Shown: positions 34,421 to 45,528, counted from the first letter of the stretch. The stretch is DNA of 64,000 nt from Sceloporus undulatus (GCF_019175285.1 NC_056522.1:67970089-68034088), one strand, 5' to 3'. The notes: generated from the sequence alone by a model not told the origin. Made by a program: numbers and translations.

Positions 34421-34655
34421 GGCAGCATGATGTAATGATTTGGACATTGAACTAGGACACTGGGAGACCAGGGTTTGAATCCCTGCTGGGCCATAGAAAC
34501 CCACTAGGTGACCTTGGTCAAGTCAGACTCTCTCAGCCTCAGAGGTTGGCAATGGCAAAGCCCCTCTGAGAAACTCACTATGAAAACCCAATGATAGATT
34601 TGCCATAGGGTTGCTTTATGTTGGAAATGACTTGAAGGCATGCAACAACAGCAAC
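34421..34655 (+). mobile_element. ACA/Squam-type SINE, near full length
   Basis: Head GGCAGCATGATGTAATGATT with B box GGGTTTGAATCCCTGC. Body CCATAGAAACCCACTAGGTG, AGTCAGACTCTCTCAGCCTC and TTGGCAATGGCAAAGCC. Tail GACTTGAAGGCATGCAACAA. One of the best copies here. Confidence 0.9.
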
Positions 34656-34659
34656 AGTC

Positions 34660-35165
34660 AATATGTCTGTTATGCTCTTATCTTCCTTTAATTTTATAGA
34701 TAGGTTAACTTTTATTTGATGTGAACTTTTAGCTGTATCTATTTAACTTCTGCAAGTCAGACTGAGAGGGAAAACAATAAACAAACAAACAAACAAACAA
34801 ATATTATAGTCATAAGCCGGGGGGGGGGGAGGGAGATGGCTGAGGCAGTGTTGAATCTAATGCCCCCTCAGTTTTAGATTACCCTGGCCTTTGCTTAACT
34901 TTGTGCTGGCATGGTGGCTTTGTCACTGGACTGGGGGAGGTTTGGGTATGGAATAACTCACCTCTTCCCTTGTTCTGCCCCTTCTCTGCCCCACTTTTTT
35001 TTGGCTCTTCTGTGGGCTGGTCTCAGCCAGCAGATCAGTTGTGCGAGAAGATCTCTTTGCAATCAGCCAATAGAGTTCAATCAGCCTGAAGCTTTGCCCT
35101 ATTCCTAACCCACTACAGCCAGCATATCTCTGATTTGAGGCTGCACTGTAATATGCTGGAGAACG
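34660..35165. other. Unassigned stretch
   Basis: (AAAC)n at 34776-34801. Two overlapping frames at 34901-35108 have no domain. Confidence 0.4.
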
Positions 35166-35173
35166 AAGATTAA

Positions 35174-35406
35174 GGCCTGATACAGACAGCCAAAATAAAG
35201 CTGCTTCGAGTCACTTTGCAAGTATGCTATTTAAATGATACATGCGTCCTAAGAGTCCAGAAGCCGCACCAAAGCCACACTCCAGTCCTAAGGACTGGAG
35301 TGCAGCTTTGGTGCAGCTTCCAGACTCTTAGAACGCATGCATCATTGAAACACTATACCTCCAAAGTGACTCGAAGCAGCTTTATTTTGGCTGTCTGTAT
35401 AGGGCC
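35174..35406. mobile_element. Palindromic MITE, family B, copy 3
   Basis: Ends GGCCTGATACAGACAGCC and GGCTGTCTGTATAGGGCC, with perfect TAA copies at 35171-35173 and 35407-35409. This is the clearest TWA target duplication in the family. Confidence 0.92.
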
Positions 35407-35409
35407 TAA

Positions 35410-36860
35410 GTTTCAAACATCTGATCACAAATCTTACACACCACATTTATTTTGTTTATATAAATTTACAAATGAGTAGTCATTTGCTTTGAAGTCGATC
35501 AAAGCAATTTGCATTTGATGTTAATTCAAACATGTGCAACTTGCCCTTCCAGCTTTACAGATTCTCACCTGCAGATTGTATCAGTAAGTGCCTATATGTG
35601 TTAAAACTTTTTACAAAAGCATTTTACTAAAGAAATTACTTCACTTTGTTCAGCCTAAGTATTCTTACATGTCATTGAACAAATTGCCACTTCAGTTTAT
35701 TTTTGAGAAAACATGCATAGGATTGTGCTGCAAAACAAGGCAAATGTTTATTCTCCCTCCGTGCATTTTTGAAAGAAGCTTTCAGGTGGCCTCTAGAAGG
35801 TTCAAAATGTTTTTGTTTCTTTATACAACTCTTACATCATCCAGTTGTCTCATTTCACATGTGCATACTGTGAATTTTGAATAAAAGATTTCTTGGAACA
35901 TATTGATCTGCTTTTGTGGGGGGTAGCAACCAATCTTTTTTCTTTCCATGTTATTCCTGCTTCTGGTACCAGATTTTCTGAGGTATACCTGTATATTTCC
36001 ACTTTAACTGCCATGACTGCATTCTTTTACAGTCTTGGGGAGGCTATTTAGACTTCTCAAGCAGTGAGCTATAATTGTGGCACCAAACTACAAACTACAG
36101 GATGTAGCCATGACAATTCAAATGGAATCCTAATGCTATGACTGGTAGTGTGAAAGGGTCCCCAGTTAGTAGGCTTATCTAGTATGTTCAGTAGCTGAGC
36201 AGGCATATAGCACAATCCTGTCAATATTTACTTACAAATAAGTTCCAATTTCAAGTGGTTTGCTCTCCAGTAAACCCACTTAAGATTGCAACCCTAGTAG
36301 ATATATCTATTACTCAACTATTTGGAGAACACTTCCAGTGTCCTCTCTAAATAGGGTTGATCTATGCAGGGCTGTAAAAAATGACATTGACAAGTCCCGT
36401 TTGTTAATTCTGTCAGTAATATAACTCAGAACAGAACTTCGATCTCTCTTCCTTACTTGCAGTTTCATAAAATGATGCACTTCTGTCCAACATTATTTGT
36501 TTGTTACCTTATCTGTAGCAATTCTACGTATTGAGCTTTTATTTGCAGTCCACTTCCCACTGAAGTCAAAGTCAAAACTCACATTGATTACAATGACACT
36601 GGTTTGCGCCATTTGACCTTCATAAGACCATCTCTATCAGTTTAAAGAGTGTTTTATGTAAATTCTGCAGGATGTAGAAATCAAACACATTTTAAACACT
36701 GAACTGAATAGTATGCATGGTATTCTTTTTATGGCTGTATTGATTTTCAAGGGATTCATAAGTTTTCATTTTTTTTGACCCATGGGAATTGTATCAATCT
36801 ATCATTCATGTTTTCTTTTATTGTGCACATTTAATGATCAGCAGTTTAAGTTTTCATTTA
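35410..36860. other. Mostly unassigned; one worn D-related MITE at about 36000-36165
   Basis: CCACTTTAACTGCCATGACT and GGTAGTGTGAAAGGGTCCCC mark the worn element. I recognise nothing else. Confidence 0.4.
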
Positions 36861-36862
36861 TA

Positions 36863-37091
36863 GTTGCCCCTCCTTATCCACAGACTTTTTATCCATGGAT
36901 TCAAGAATCCAGAGCTTGAAAATATTCAGAAAAAAAACATAAATTCCAAATAGCAAACCTTGATTTTCCATTTTATATCAGAGTCACCATTTTGTTATGC
37001 CATTGGATTCAATGGGATTTGAGCATCTATGAATTTTGTTATCCATGGGGGGTCCTGGAACCAAGCCTTAGCGGAAAACAAGGGCCCACTG
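36863..37091. mobile_element. Tigger-like MITE, family C
   Basis: TTATCCATGGATTCAAGAAT in the left arm. The right arm has ATTTGAGCATCTATGAATTT and ends AAGGGCCCACTG before TA. The left terminal bases are slightly shortened. Confidence 0.8.
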
Positions 37092-37304
37092 TAATATTTT
37101 TAGTTATGCATTTCATTTATTTTTATGTCAGTTATTAATATCATATATTTTTATCCTGCCTTTAAGTAAAAAAAAAGTCAAGTAATATTTTCACTCAAAT
37201 GACAGAACTACAAAGCATATGAAAAAGACCATTTTTGATATCATCATACTATTGTATTTCTGATGCAATATAGCTGCAATTTCTATGTATGTTTATAAAA
37301 GCTG

Positions 37305-37610
37305 AACAATAAAGAAAAATGACAGGGGAAAAAATCAACTCATTTGAAAACATGTGCTGGAGGAAAGCTCTTATGGCAATCCATGGTATCCATAAAGATA
37401 AATAAATAGGTCTGAGAGAAAATCAAACCTGAACTCTCACTAGAACCCAAAATAGTTACGAGATTGAGGCTGTTGTACTTTGGACACATCATGAGGCAAC
37501 ATTACCTATTGAGGAAAATGCTTGGTAAAACAGAATTTAATAACAGAGTCTCCTGGATGTCTCTCATTCATAAGGTCATCATCATATGTCAAAGCTTGAT
37601 AGTTAACAAC
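37305..37610 (+). mobile_element. BovB (RTE) LINE 3' fragment
   Basis: AAAATCAACTCATTTGAAAA, TTGAGGCTGTTGTACTTTGG and ACACATCATGAGGCA encode the INSF and LYFGHIMR blocks. The end (TCATTCATAAGG) is diverged. It serves as the uninterrupted reference for the split copy at 3.9-4.7 kb. Confidence 0.8.
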
Positions 37611-37614
37611 AGTG

Positions 37615-38335
37615 ATGGCATCGCAAAATCATAGAGTTGGAAGGGGGTCCATGAGCCATTGCGTGCAACTCCCTGCTCAGTGCAGGATCTCCAGCAGGTA
37701 GCCGTCCAGTCTCTTTTTGAAGACATTCAAGAAGGAGACCATACCACCTTTTCAGGCAATTACAGTGGGCTCTTGGTAGCTCTGGCATTTGATCCCAGGA
37801 CCCCCTGTGGATATCAAAATCATTGGATGCTCATGCTCCATTGAATACAATGGCATAGTAAAAGTATCTCTTATGTAAAATGGCAAAATCAAGGTTGCTT
37901 TTTGGAATTTTCAAGCAGTGGATGGTTGAATCCATGGATCAAGAATCCGTGGATACAGAGGGCCAACTGTAGTTCCTTCTAATATTCAATTAAAACCTGC
38001 TCTCCTGCACCTTCAAAATACTACACCTGGTCCTACCCTCTGGGGCAACAGAGAACAAACCTGCTCCTTCCATTCTGTTACAGCCCTTAAAGTATCTGAA
38101 GACTGCAATCATGTCACTTCTCTTTCTTCTTTTTACCAAGATGAACATGCCTAGCTCTTTCAACCTTTTTTCATATGTTTTGTTCTCCATACCTCTTATC
38201 ATTCTTGTTGCCATTTTTCTTAACCTGCTCCAGATTATATCCTCCTAAAATGAGGCTTCCAGAACTGAACACAGTACTCCAGATGAGGCCTGACCAATGC
38301 AGAATAGAGGAGTTTATCAAATGGGAGGAATTTCT
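37615..38335 (-). mobile_element. CR1 LINE 3' region, split by a MITE
   Basis: The reverse strand encodes, in pieces, [12 protein letters not shown]-type sequence, the KRLKELGMFILVKRRKRSDMI block (as in the frame at 38214-37990), then SILK and the terminal LEVFQKETG region. The 3' end near 37640 holds AAAATCATAGAGTTGGAAGG. A Tigger-like MITE at 37763-37969 interrupts it. Confidence 0.85.
37763..37969. mobile_element. Tigger-like MITE, family C, inserted in CR1
   Basis: Ends CAGTGGGCTCTTGGTAGC and CAGAGGGCCAACTG between TA copies (37761-37762, 37970-37971). ATGGCATAGTAAAAGTATC and TGGCAAAATCAAGGTTGC are the family interior. Confidence 0.9.
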
Positions 38336-38344
38336 CTTAAATTT

Positions 38345-38620
38345 GAATGAAAAGAAAGTAGGGCCAGAACGCATTCACTTTAAGACGCTAGTTTAGCGCA
38401 ATTACATGAATGCGCATTGCATTCGAACTGGCTCCCCCTTGACCTAAAATAGCACGCCATTGCCCGAATTTGTGTGTGGCAGTCTATCACGCAATAATGT
38501 GAAACCACATGATTGCATTCGGACTGACTTCCCCTTGCCTGAAATTGCGTGTAGTGGGCTATCATGCAATAATATTAAACCCCATGATTGAGTTCAGATT
38601 GCCATTGGATTATACTTCCA
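38345..38620. repeat. Diverged tandem units, probably from a G-like DNA element
   Basis: ATTGCATTCGAACTG (38416) and ATTGCATTCGGACTG (38512) start ~96-bp units. A third partial start lies at 38586. The words also resemble the inner arms of the 29.3-30.2 kb element. Confidence 0.5.
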
Positions 38621-38648
38621 ATTTCCTTTGTCTGATAACTCCATAATT

Positions 38649-38802
38649 GTTGTTATTGTGCGCTTTCAAGTTGTTTCCACTTATGGTAACCCTAAGCCTA
38701 AGGCAAAGCTATCACAAGGTTTTCTTGGAAAGATTTGTTGAGAGTGAGTTTGCCTTTGCCTTTCTCTGAGGCTGAGAGTGTGTGTCCCAAGGTCATAAGC
38801 AA
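38649..38802 (-). mobile_element. ACA/Squam-type SINE
   Basis: TTGTTGTTATTGTGCGCTTT, then CAAGTTGTTTCCACTTATGG, AAGGTTTTCTTGGAAAGATT and CTCTGAGGCTGAGAGTGTG. 5'-truncated. Confidence 0.85.
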
Positions 38803-39046
38803 ATATATTAATCAATAAATAATAAACATATATGCAATATGGTGCCTTAGTAACTGTTTGTTACTATTAGACTTTCATTTTAGTTGCCTGAGGAAGGGAA
38901 GCTATCTTCCCAACAATAGTCTTGTCCCAGGTGCACCGTACGCTTGATTTGGCAATTTAAAAGTTTCTTACTGTAAATGGATTGGTTCCATTTGTTCAAT
39001 AAATAACAAAATGTATTAAAGGGTAAAGAAAATTGATATGAAGAAA

Positions 39047-39265
39047 GGGCCTGAACAGACAGGCCAAAATAAATCTGCTTCGGGTCACTTTGGAGGTATG
39101 CTGTTTAAATGACACACACACAACTTAAGAGGCCAGAAGCTGTGCCAAAGTTGTGCTCTAGTCCTTAGGTGCAGCTTCTGACCTTTTAGAATGCATGCAA
39201 CATTTAAACAGTATACCTCCAAAGTGACCCGAAGCAGATTTATTTTGGCCTGTTTGTTCGGTCCC
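39047..39265. mobile_element. Palindromic MITE, family B, copy 4, inserted in BovB
   Basis: Ends GGGCCTGAACAGACAGGCC and GGCCTGTTTGTTCGGTCCC, flanked by AAA on both sides. The right arm is slightly shortened. Confidence 0.88.
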
Positions 39266-39497
39266 AAAATCAACTCATTTGAGGTGCAGTGTTGGAGAAG
39301 AATTATGTGGATATTGTGGACTGCGAAAAAGAGAAATAAATGGTCCTAGAAGAAATCAAGCCCAAACTCTCTCTAGACGCCAAAATGACTAAACTAGGGC
39401 TGTTGTAATTTGAACATATCATGGGAAGGCATGACTCCCTAGAAAGGACTATAATGCTTGGTAATGTAGAAGGCAGCAGAAAAAAAGGAAGACTACA

Positions 39498-40057
39498 GCG
39501 GGATACATACCGCCCCTTTGTGGCGGCCTGCACCCGCCCCTTTCCCTGTCGGATCGGGGCCTGAGCAGCCACAGCGGCAGCCCTGGAGGCCCCAATCCGC
39601 CGCTATTCCAAGCCTCGGGGAAACGGCAAAATGCCGCTTCCCCCCGGCCTGGAAAGGGGTGTCCTTGGGGCTTCATGCCCCAGGACACCCCAGGGAGCCG
39701 CTGCTGGGAGAGAAAGGGGCCGCTTGGCCCCTTTCCCCCTAGCTTCGTTCCCGCAGCCATTTTGTGGCTGTGGGAACAAGCCGCTCCCCAGGAAGGAGCT
39801 CCGTTTCAGAGCTCCTTTCAGCGCTGCAAATAGGGCACCCTATGCACCCTGTAGTGGCGCAAGCAGATCCCGCCAGCACCACGCCATTTGGATGTGGTGT
39901 GGCCGTCACCTCAAAATGGCGGCACCCATCTGTACAGGGTGCCACCATTTTGACGTACGGAGTACGTGCTAGGGTTAGGGAGCATCTGTAAAGGACGCTC
40001 TGAGGCAACCCTAGCACGTACTCGGTACGTGCTAAAAGGCCGGTCTGGAGAGGGCCA
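39498..40057. mobile_element. GC-rich MITE, family A, copy 4, inserted in BovB
   Basis: Starts GCGGGATACATACCGCCCC and ends GGCCGGTCTGGAGAGGGCC; ACA lies on both sides. It contains TCAAAATGGCGGCACCC with GGTGCCACCATTTTGACG, and AGCACGTACTCGGTACGTGC. Frames of about 110 residues on both strands are products of its composition. Confidence 0.85.
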
Positions 40058-40184
40058 ACATTACAGATGGATAGTCTCAATCATGGCAGCCATGGCCCTG
40101 AGTCTGCAAGACCTGAACAGGGCTATCAAGGACAAGGAGTCTTGGAGGAGTCTCATTCATAGCATCGCCATAAATCAAACAAAA

Positions 40185-40400
40185 AAAAAAAAGCTTCATT
40201 TATATACCACTTCATACTGAACTAACAGTGTCTAAGCAGTTTACAACTATAAGCTAATTGCCCCCAACAATCTGGGTACTCATTTTAGCGACCTCATCGG
40301 AAGGATGCAAGCCTGATTCAAGCCTGAGCTCTTTTGCTGGTATTGAACTCACAACCTTATGGTTTTGAGTGAGTGGCTGACTTGAATCAAGGCTGACTTG
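40185..40400 (-). mobile_element. Sauria-type SINE
   Basis: A poly-T-like start on plus (A-run in this reading), AGCTTCATTTATATACCAC, AACTATAAGCTAATTGCCCC, and the B-box complement GGTATTGAACTCACAACC. Nearly full length. Confidence 0.8.
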
Positions 40401-40429
40401 AAGGCTGTTGATACACACACATTCAGTTG

Positions 40430-42085
40430 ACCCTTTCTTTTTCTTGTCCTTTAGTTTACTGAACACATCTTAACACAGTTTATTGGATCATTCCCGGCAG
40501 TTTATGATTCCAAATACGTAAATTGCCACCCTCCAGATTTTCTACAGAATTAGGACTGGAAAGCACAGCCTTGTTCTGATTCAGTTTCAATTTGGGATCA
40601 CTTACTGATATGGGATCTGTATCCAAAATATATGCAATTAGTTGTGAGTTTCACACTATGTCCTATGGTGATGGTCAACCAACTAGGGTTGGGACCAGGT
40701 CTAGACAAGCTTGACAGTGCCTCTTTTATGAGAAACTGCCAGACATAAAGTAGCAGCTTTCTCTCCCCAGTACAACAAATGAGATCATGATAATCCATCT
40801 GTTGAGGATGCAATAGCTCTGAATGTCCCATGCTGAGTACAGATATGGATCAGATGGCCTGCAAGACCATACAGCTTTATAATCTCATGACTCAGCACCA
40901 GCAAGTGTGGGAAATGCTCTAAATTCCTGTGTTGATAACTGGTGTTCTAATGGACAGATTTGTACATTACACTTGATATAAGATGTTTCTTATAACTTAT
41001 AAGATATACGTTTACTATGGCTTGGCAAAAAGTGTGGTCTAGCTTTTTTGGAAAGGTGGAGGTCACATTGTGATTAGAAGAGCATCACAAGACTTAAGTC
41101 ATTGCTGGGTCCAAGTGATCTCTCATTTGAAAATTTGTTATGATCACATGCCTTGGAAATATGCAGTTTCAAGAGATCTTATTTTCAATTAGCCCTAAAT
41201 GGTATAAGACCAAATTATTTTTTAGTAGTATGTTGCTGAATGAGTTAGTTCACATCAGATACCAGAGAAGTGAATGTAGCAAGTGTGGTATTACATCAAT
41301 GTAAGGAAAAGAACCAAGGAAAGAGTGAAATAGAAATAAAGGATGATGATAATAAACACAGTATATTCCACATATTGCTTACTTTGATATGCCTGAAACA
41401 ACTAATGTAGGATAGCTGAAACACATATTTCATCCAGATAATTTCTAGTATACTAATTAAAGATTGTATTCCTCAGTCCTTTATGGATATCAGAGTGTCC
41501 ATAAGGTAAAGTCTCATTGAGTTAAATGGGACTTATGTCCAGCTAAGAGTGTACAGCACTTAGCTGGGAGTACATGCTAGGGAAAAAATATTTCTGAGTA
41601 AACCTGTAAAGACATGCAGAAGGGCAGACAGCTATATCAGTCACAGATGTAACTTTGTAATATTAGATTGATGCTTTTTCCATCCCCGCTCCCTACAGAT
41701 AGCCACAATTATTAAGTGAAATGCAGATCACACAAATGACTTTTGCATTACATGAGATGCAAATACATAATTTCTCTTATTTCTGCTCCTTCCACACAGC
41801 CATGCTATGTTTTACAAGTCCTCTGACATTCCCAATATGTTAAAGCAAAAACAAATTAAAATTAAAAAACCTATTTGCTAACTCTGATTTTAAAAATTAT
41901 TTTTGAGTGTGTGCAAATCTACACTGTAAATTCATTTAAATCATAGAACTATATAACAACCCCCCTTCCCATCTGTCCCCCAATTCAGATAGCCTGGATA
42001 CCTTTGTCAACAGTGCCATGGCAGTGAAAGGAAAAAGAACAGCTATCCAGGACTGCGGGGTTCCTTGCCCTGTATGGCTTGAAAT
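40430..42085. other. Unassigned stretch
   Basis: AT-rich; nothing recognised. Confidence 0.4.
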
Positions 42086-42090
42086 TCCCC

Positions 42091-42172
42091 TTGCTGTATT
42101 TATTTGTTTATTGTTCTTATACCCTGCCTCCCTCACAAAATCGGATCCAAAGTGGGAGCCAAGGTGGCTTTG
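42091..42172 (-). mobile_element. LINE/SINE 3' tail
   Basis: TATTTATTTGTTTATTGTTC then TTATACCCTGCCTCCCTC; the reverse strand reads GAGGCAGGGTATAAGAACAA, a typical tail. Confidence 0.5.
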
Positions 42173-42486
42173 CTACCACTAAATAGAACAGTGTTCTTGG
42201 TGGCTCTGTATGTAATCTCTGTGTTTTATGCTCTGCTTTATTGCTGTGGTTTCTTTTCTCTTAGGGCATGTGAAAGAAAGTTTCCTGTGTTTGTACAGTA
42301 CTTGCTGTAAAAAAGGGAAGTGGTTAAATGGCCTGAATCTGGATCAGTAACCAGTCTGTTAAAAAGCGGGAACTTTTTGTAAATAACTTAAGTTTTCTAC
42401 CATGGATTCAGAATACTACTCAGATGGTTTGTCTCAGTATTTCTTATTAACTAGCTAAGATAGGCAGAAAACACAATACTGCTAGC

Positions 42487-43220
42487 ATACCTACAAGGAC
42501 CTGCAGCAATTACTGAAGAAGGTTAAGGAGGAAAGCACAAAGGTAGGCTTAATGCTTAACATTAAGAAAACAAAAATAATGGCCATGGAAGAGCTTCAAG
42601 AATTAATCCCAGACAATGGGAAAATCGAAGTAGTCAGAGTTCCCATACCTTGGATCAGTCATAGATCTGAATGGAGATTGTAGCCAAGAAATCAGAAGGA
42701 GATTAGGACTGGGAAGGGCAGCTACAAAAGAACTGGACAAGATCCTAAAGTGCAAAGATATAAATCCGAACACTAAAATGAGACTAGTCCAAGCCATTAT
42801 GTTCCTGATTGCAATGTACGGATGTGGGAGCTGGACAGTGAAGAAAGCTGATAGAAAGAAAATCAACTCATTTGAGATGTGGTGCTGGAGAAGAGTGCTG
42901 AGGATACCATGGACAGAGAAAAAGACAAACAAATGGATCCTTGAGCAGCTAAAGGCTGAAATATCTCCCTGGAAGCCAAGATGACCAAATTGAGGCTGCC
43001 ATACTTTGGACACATCCTAAGAAGGCATGATTCTTTAGAAAAGACAATGAAAGGTAGAAGGCAGTTGAAAGAGAAGAAGACCAGACGTCAGATGGTTAGA
43101 GTCAATCCTGGAGGGCATGAGCCTGGGCCTTCAGGACCAGAGCAGAACAGTTGAGGGCAAGGGGTCTTGGAGATGTCTCATTCACAGGGTTGCTATGAGG
43201 GCAGTTAACAACAACAAAAA
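42487..43220 (+). mobile_element. BovB (RTE) LINE, longest piece of RT C-terminus
   Basis: Pieces encode VGLMLNIKKTKIM, the frame 42778-42984 with IMFLIAMYGCGSWTVKKADR and INSFEMWCWRRVLRIPWTEK, then DQIEAAILWTHPKKA-type sequence and the GVVKGHEPGPSG-like end. These are the diagnostic C-terminal blocks of BovB ORF2. It is 5'-truncated and carries several stops and shifts. The tail is TTAACAACAACAA. Confidence 0.92.
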
Positions 43221-43347
43221 GTTTTTTTAAAAAATAGTTTTGTAACTGAGCACATGCATATATTGCAATTTTAACTTGTGTCTTGGCTCTGTATAGTTGT
43301 TTACATTACATACAACTTCCTCAACAGTCTATTTCTGCAGTACATGT

Positions 43348-43364
43348 TTGGGGGGGGGGGGGGA
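43348..43364. repeat. Poly-G run
   Basis: A run of 16-17 G, prone to length error and able to form a G-quadruplex. Confidence 0.9.
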
Positions 43365-43475
43365 TGCAGAAAAGCAGGTGAAGGCAAAAAGTGAAAAGGC
43401 AGTATTTTGTCCAAGTAAATTCATTACAATTCTGAAAACCCAGCTAATGAAGGCAACTACAGGTGTAATAATCCA

Positions 43476-43705
43476 TTTCCTGAGTGGTAGCTCTGTTAGA
43501 CTGTGCAGTAAAAGCTAGGAAGTGTTTTGGTGCACTTTGAAGACTAACGCAAGATCTGAGTAAGTAGACTGGAATCCAGCCCAGTTTATGCTTAAATGTA
43601 ATGTTTTTGTTAGTCTCAAAGGTGACACAGGATTCCTTTGTATGTATCTCTCTATGCTGAAACAGACCAACGCTGTTACATCTTTGAATATCATTAAGTA
43701 AGTTT
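43476..43705 (+). mobile_element. Retroelement terminal-repeat fragment, hammerhead-like family
   Basis: CTGAGTAAGTAGACTGGAA, CCAGCCCAGTTTATGC, then TTGTTAGTCTCAAAGGTGAC and AACAGACCAACGCTGTTAC. The same order of blocks as at 1676-1835, with the catalytic GAAA box lost. Confidence 0.5.
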
Positions 43706-43883
43706 TCGTAAACTATAGTCCTCCTCACTCCATGACAGCAATAGAAGAAGATCAATACTGAGGCTGTTAGAGAAGGGATCATATTTATTCATTTAGAGTA
43801 TTTATAATTTGGCTGAGAAAACCAAAACCAAAATGTAAGAAAAGCTCAGAACTAAAAAAAAGCGATCATGGACAACATCCGTC

Positions 43884-43995
43884 TACAATGTAGAAATATT
43901 GCAGTTTGACACCACTTTAAGCGCTGTAGCTCCAGCCTAAAGAATCTTGGGATTTGTAGTTTTACAAGGCCTTAGCCCTTCTCTGGTAAATGATG
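43884..43995. mobile_element. Left half of a family D MITE
   Basis: ATTGCAGTTTGACACCAC, TTGGGATTTGTAGTTTTAC and CCTTAGCCCTTCTCTG. The right arm is absent. Confidence 0.65.
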
Positions 43996-44001
43996 CGTGA
44001 T

Positions 44002-44140
44002 CAGATGTCCTCACCACAAAATGGAGACAAGACACTGCGAAATGGAGGACATTTACCACATAACACTCAAATGAATATAAATTAATGCTTCTAAACCATG
44101 CTCAAAATGGAGGACATTTTGGAACTCCTCCCAGACTTTT
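44002..44140 (+). repeat. Fragment of the GTCCTC hAT-like repeat
   Basis: CAGATGTCCTCACCACAAAA, GCGAAATGGAGGACATTTAC and CAAAATGGAGGACATTTTGG. Compare 45529-45973. Confidence 0.6.
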
Positions 44141-44663
44141 TTTTGCTGAACTTTAAAAGAATTCTATAAAGAATGGGACTCTTGGATAGGCTATATCCAA
44201 AATGTAAAAGAAGAAAATATGTATATTGCTTTAACTGAATAATAGTGATAATTACTTATCTGTTATCTTTAACGCTTTGTGAAATGGTTTTGAAATACAG
44301 TACGAAACAATAATTTGAATTATAAAGATATTAGATAGAAACAGTTACATATTCAAGGATCTATATAAAGGAGACAATTTAGCTTGAATTAGATTTTTAT
44401 ATAAATGATAGAAATCTGAACTCTTCAACAATAGAAAAAGATATTCAACTTATGTTAAAATTCAATAGAAATTAAGAGCAAGTATTATGAAAAGGTGAAA
44501 TTGTTAGCAATATCAGGAAGTAATTTATTTGTTGTCAAAATTGTGTTTGTGTTTGTATTGTTTTGTCATATATAGATATGTATATGTACACATATGTAGG
44601 TATCTATTATAGTTTATTGTTTGTATTTTTAAAATTCAGAAATAAGGAATATATTTTTAAAAA

Positions 44664-44697
44664 AGCGATGGATGCCGGCCATGAAAGCCTTTGACAT
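44664..44697 (-). mobile_element. Short fragment of the foldback retroelement family
   Basis: GGATGCCGGCCATGAAAGCC is the reverse complement of the start of the insert at 52703-52892. Confidence 0.5.
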
Positions 44698-44728
44698 TTG
44701 CTGATTTGATTATTGGTGGTTTTGATTA

Positions 44729-44938
44729 ATATGTTCTCTCTAGGAATCTCTTTAGTCCTCCAGCACAACTCTCCCAGAAGTTGACCATAGAGTTGGTCCT
44801 GGAGGACCTAGAAGTTCCTAGAGGGAACACTTCTCTAGACATTTGTCTCTATGATCAATTTCTGGTTGATGTTGACCATAGAGTTGCGCTGGAGATTCCT
44901 AGAGAGGTGTTCCTCAGGCAAAAGGAACAGTGTTTTTC
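44729..44938. mobile_element. Internal fragment of the GAATGTGG Tigger-like MITE
   Basis: CTAGGAATCTCTTTAGTCCT, TTGACCATAGAGTTG(C/G) twice, and GAGATTCCTAGAGAGGTGTT match the interior of 54981-55519. Both termini are missing. Confidence 0.7.
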
Positions 44939-44989
44939 ATTTGCTGTTCAACGCGGAGGGAAGGCTGCATTTCCACAATAAGGAAAAAA

Positions 44990-45345
44990 GGGCTTCCCCG
45001 CTCTGCGCCCATTGGCCCTTCGGGAGCACGTGACCTCCGAGAGCGGCTCCCGAGTCCCGAGTGGGGAAGTGAGCATGCGCGGCCTCGGCTTTGGATGGCC
45101 GGCGTCGAGTGCAGCAGCAGCAGCAGCAGGAGAGGGCGGTCCTTGGGTTGCCTTGGCGACTCGGAGGGGAGGCGGGCGGGAGAGAGAGGATTCCTTCCTG
45201 ACATGGGCAGCCAGTGGTGCCGCTGGGGGACTCGGCCGCTGTCACAGGGATAGGAAGAGCCCAGGAGGAGGAAGAGGCAGCGGCGGCGGCGGCTGAGGGA
45301 CTGCGCGGGCGGCGGAGGCGGCAGGTAAGGGGCGGGAAGGAGGAG
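44990..45345 (+). promoter_or_regulatory. CpG-island promoter of an unidentified host gene
   Basis: GC- and CpG-rich, unlike its AT-rich surroundings, and not a repeat I recognise. Elements in order: inverted CCAAT box (ATTGG, 45011-45015); E-box CACGTGAC (45027-45034), the form bound by USF/TFE-type factors; NRF1-like GCATGCGC (45073-45080); TATA-less throughout. The order and the donor downstream point to plus-strand transcription. Start sites would be dispersed around 45.09-45.2 kb. A family A or C MITE origin was considered and rejected: no terminal inverted repeats or hairpin arms are present. Confidence 0.7.
45100..45324 (+). other. Probable non-coding first exon with splice donor
   Basis: The GC-rich sequence ends GGCGGCAG|GTAAGGGG, a strong U2 donor (GT at 45325-45326). 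A (CAG)6 run at 45112-45130 and a GGCGGCGGCGG run lie inside. Its only ATG frame, at 45202, ends after 16 codons, so the exon looks like 5' UTR. I cannot name the gene or find a convincing second exon to 64000; intron 1 would be at least 18.7 kb. The exact 5' end is unknown. Confidence 0.55.
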
Positions 45346-45370
45346 GGAGAGCACCGGTGCTTTTGCGGGG

Positions 45371-45527
45371 CCTAGGAAGGGAGGAAAGGAAGGGAAGAAA
45401 GAAGAAGAGAGGAAGGGAAGGAGGGAAGAAAAAAAGAGAGAAAGGGAGGAAGGAAGGAAAGAAAGAAGGGAGGAAGGGAAGAAAGAAAGAAAAAGGAGGG
45501 AAAGAAAGAAAGAAAGGAGGAAGAGAG
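45371..45527. repeat. GGAA/GAAA purine tract
   Basis: About 155 bp, almost purely A and G, at the start of the presumed intron 1. Frames read through it are lysine/glycine/arginine-rich artefacts. Confidence 0.9.
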
Positions 45528-45528
45528 G

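Larger units (their letters stand above)
39018..40175 (+). mobile_element. BovB (RTE) LINE 3' region, split by two MITEs
   Basis: BovB sequence occupies 39018-39046, 39266-39497 and 40058-40175. It aligns block by block with the copy at 42.5-43.2 kb: AAAGAAAATTGATATGAAG, then AAATCAACTCATTTGAGG, CTCCCTAGAAAGGACTATAA, then GGCAGCCATGGCCCTGAGTC and CTTGGAGGAGTCTCATTCAT. Inactive. Confidence 0.88.
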
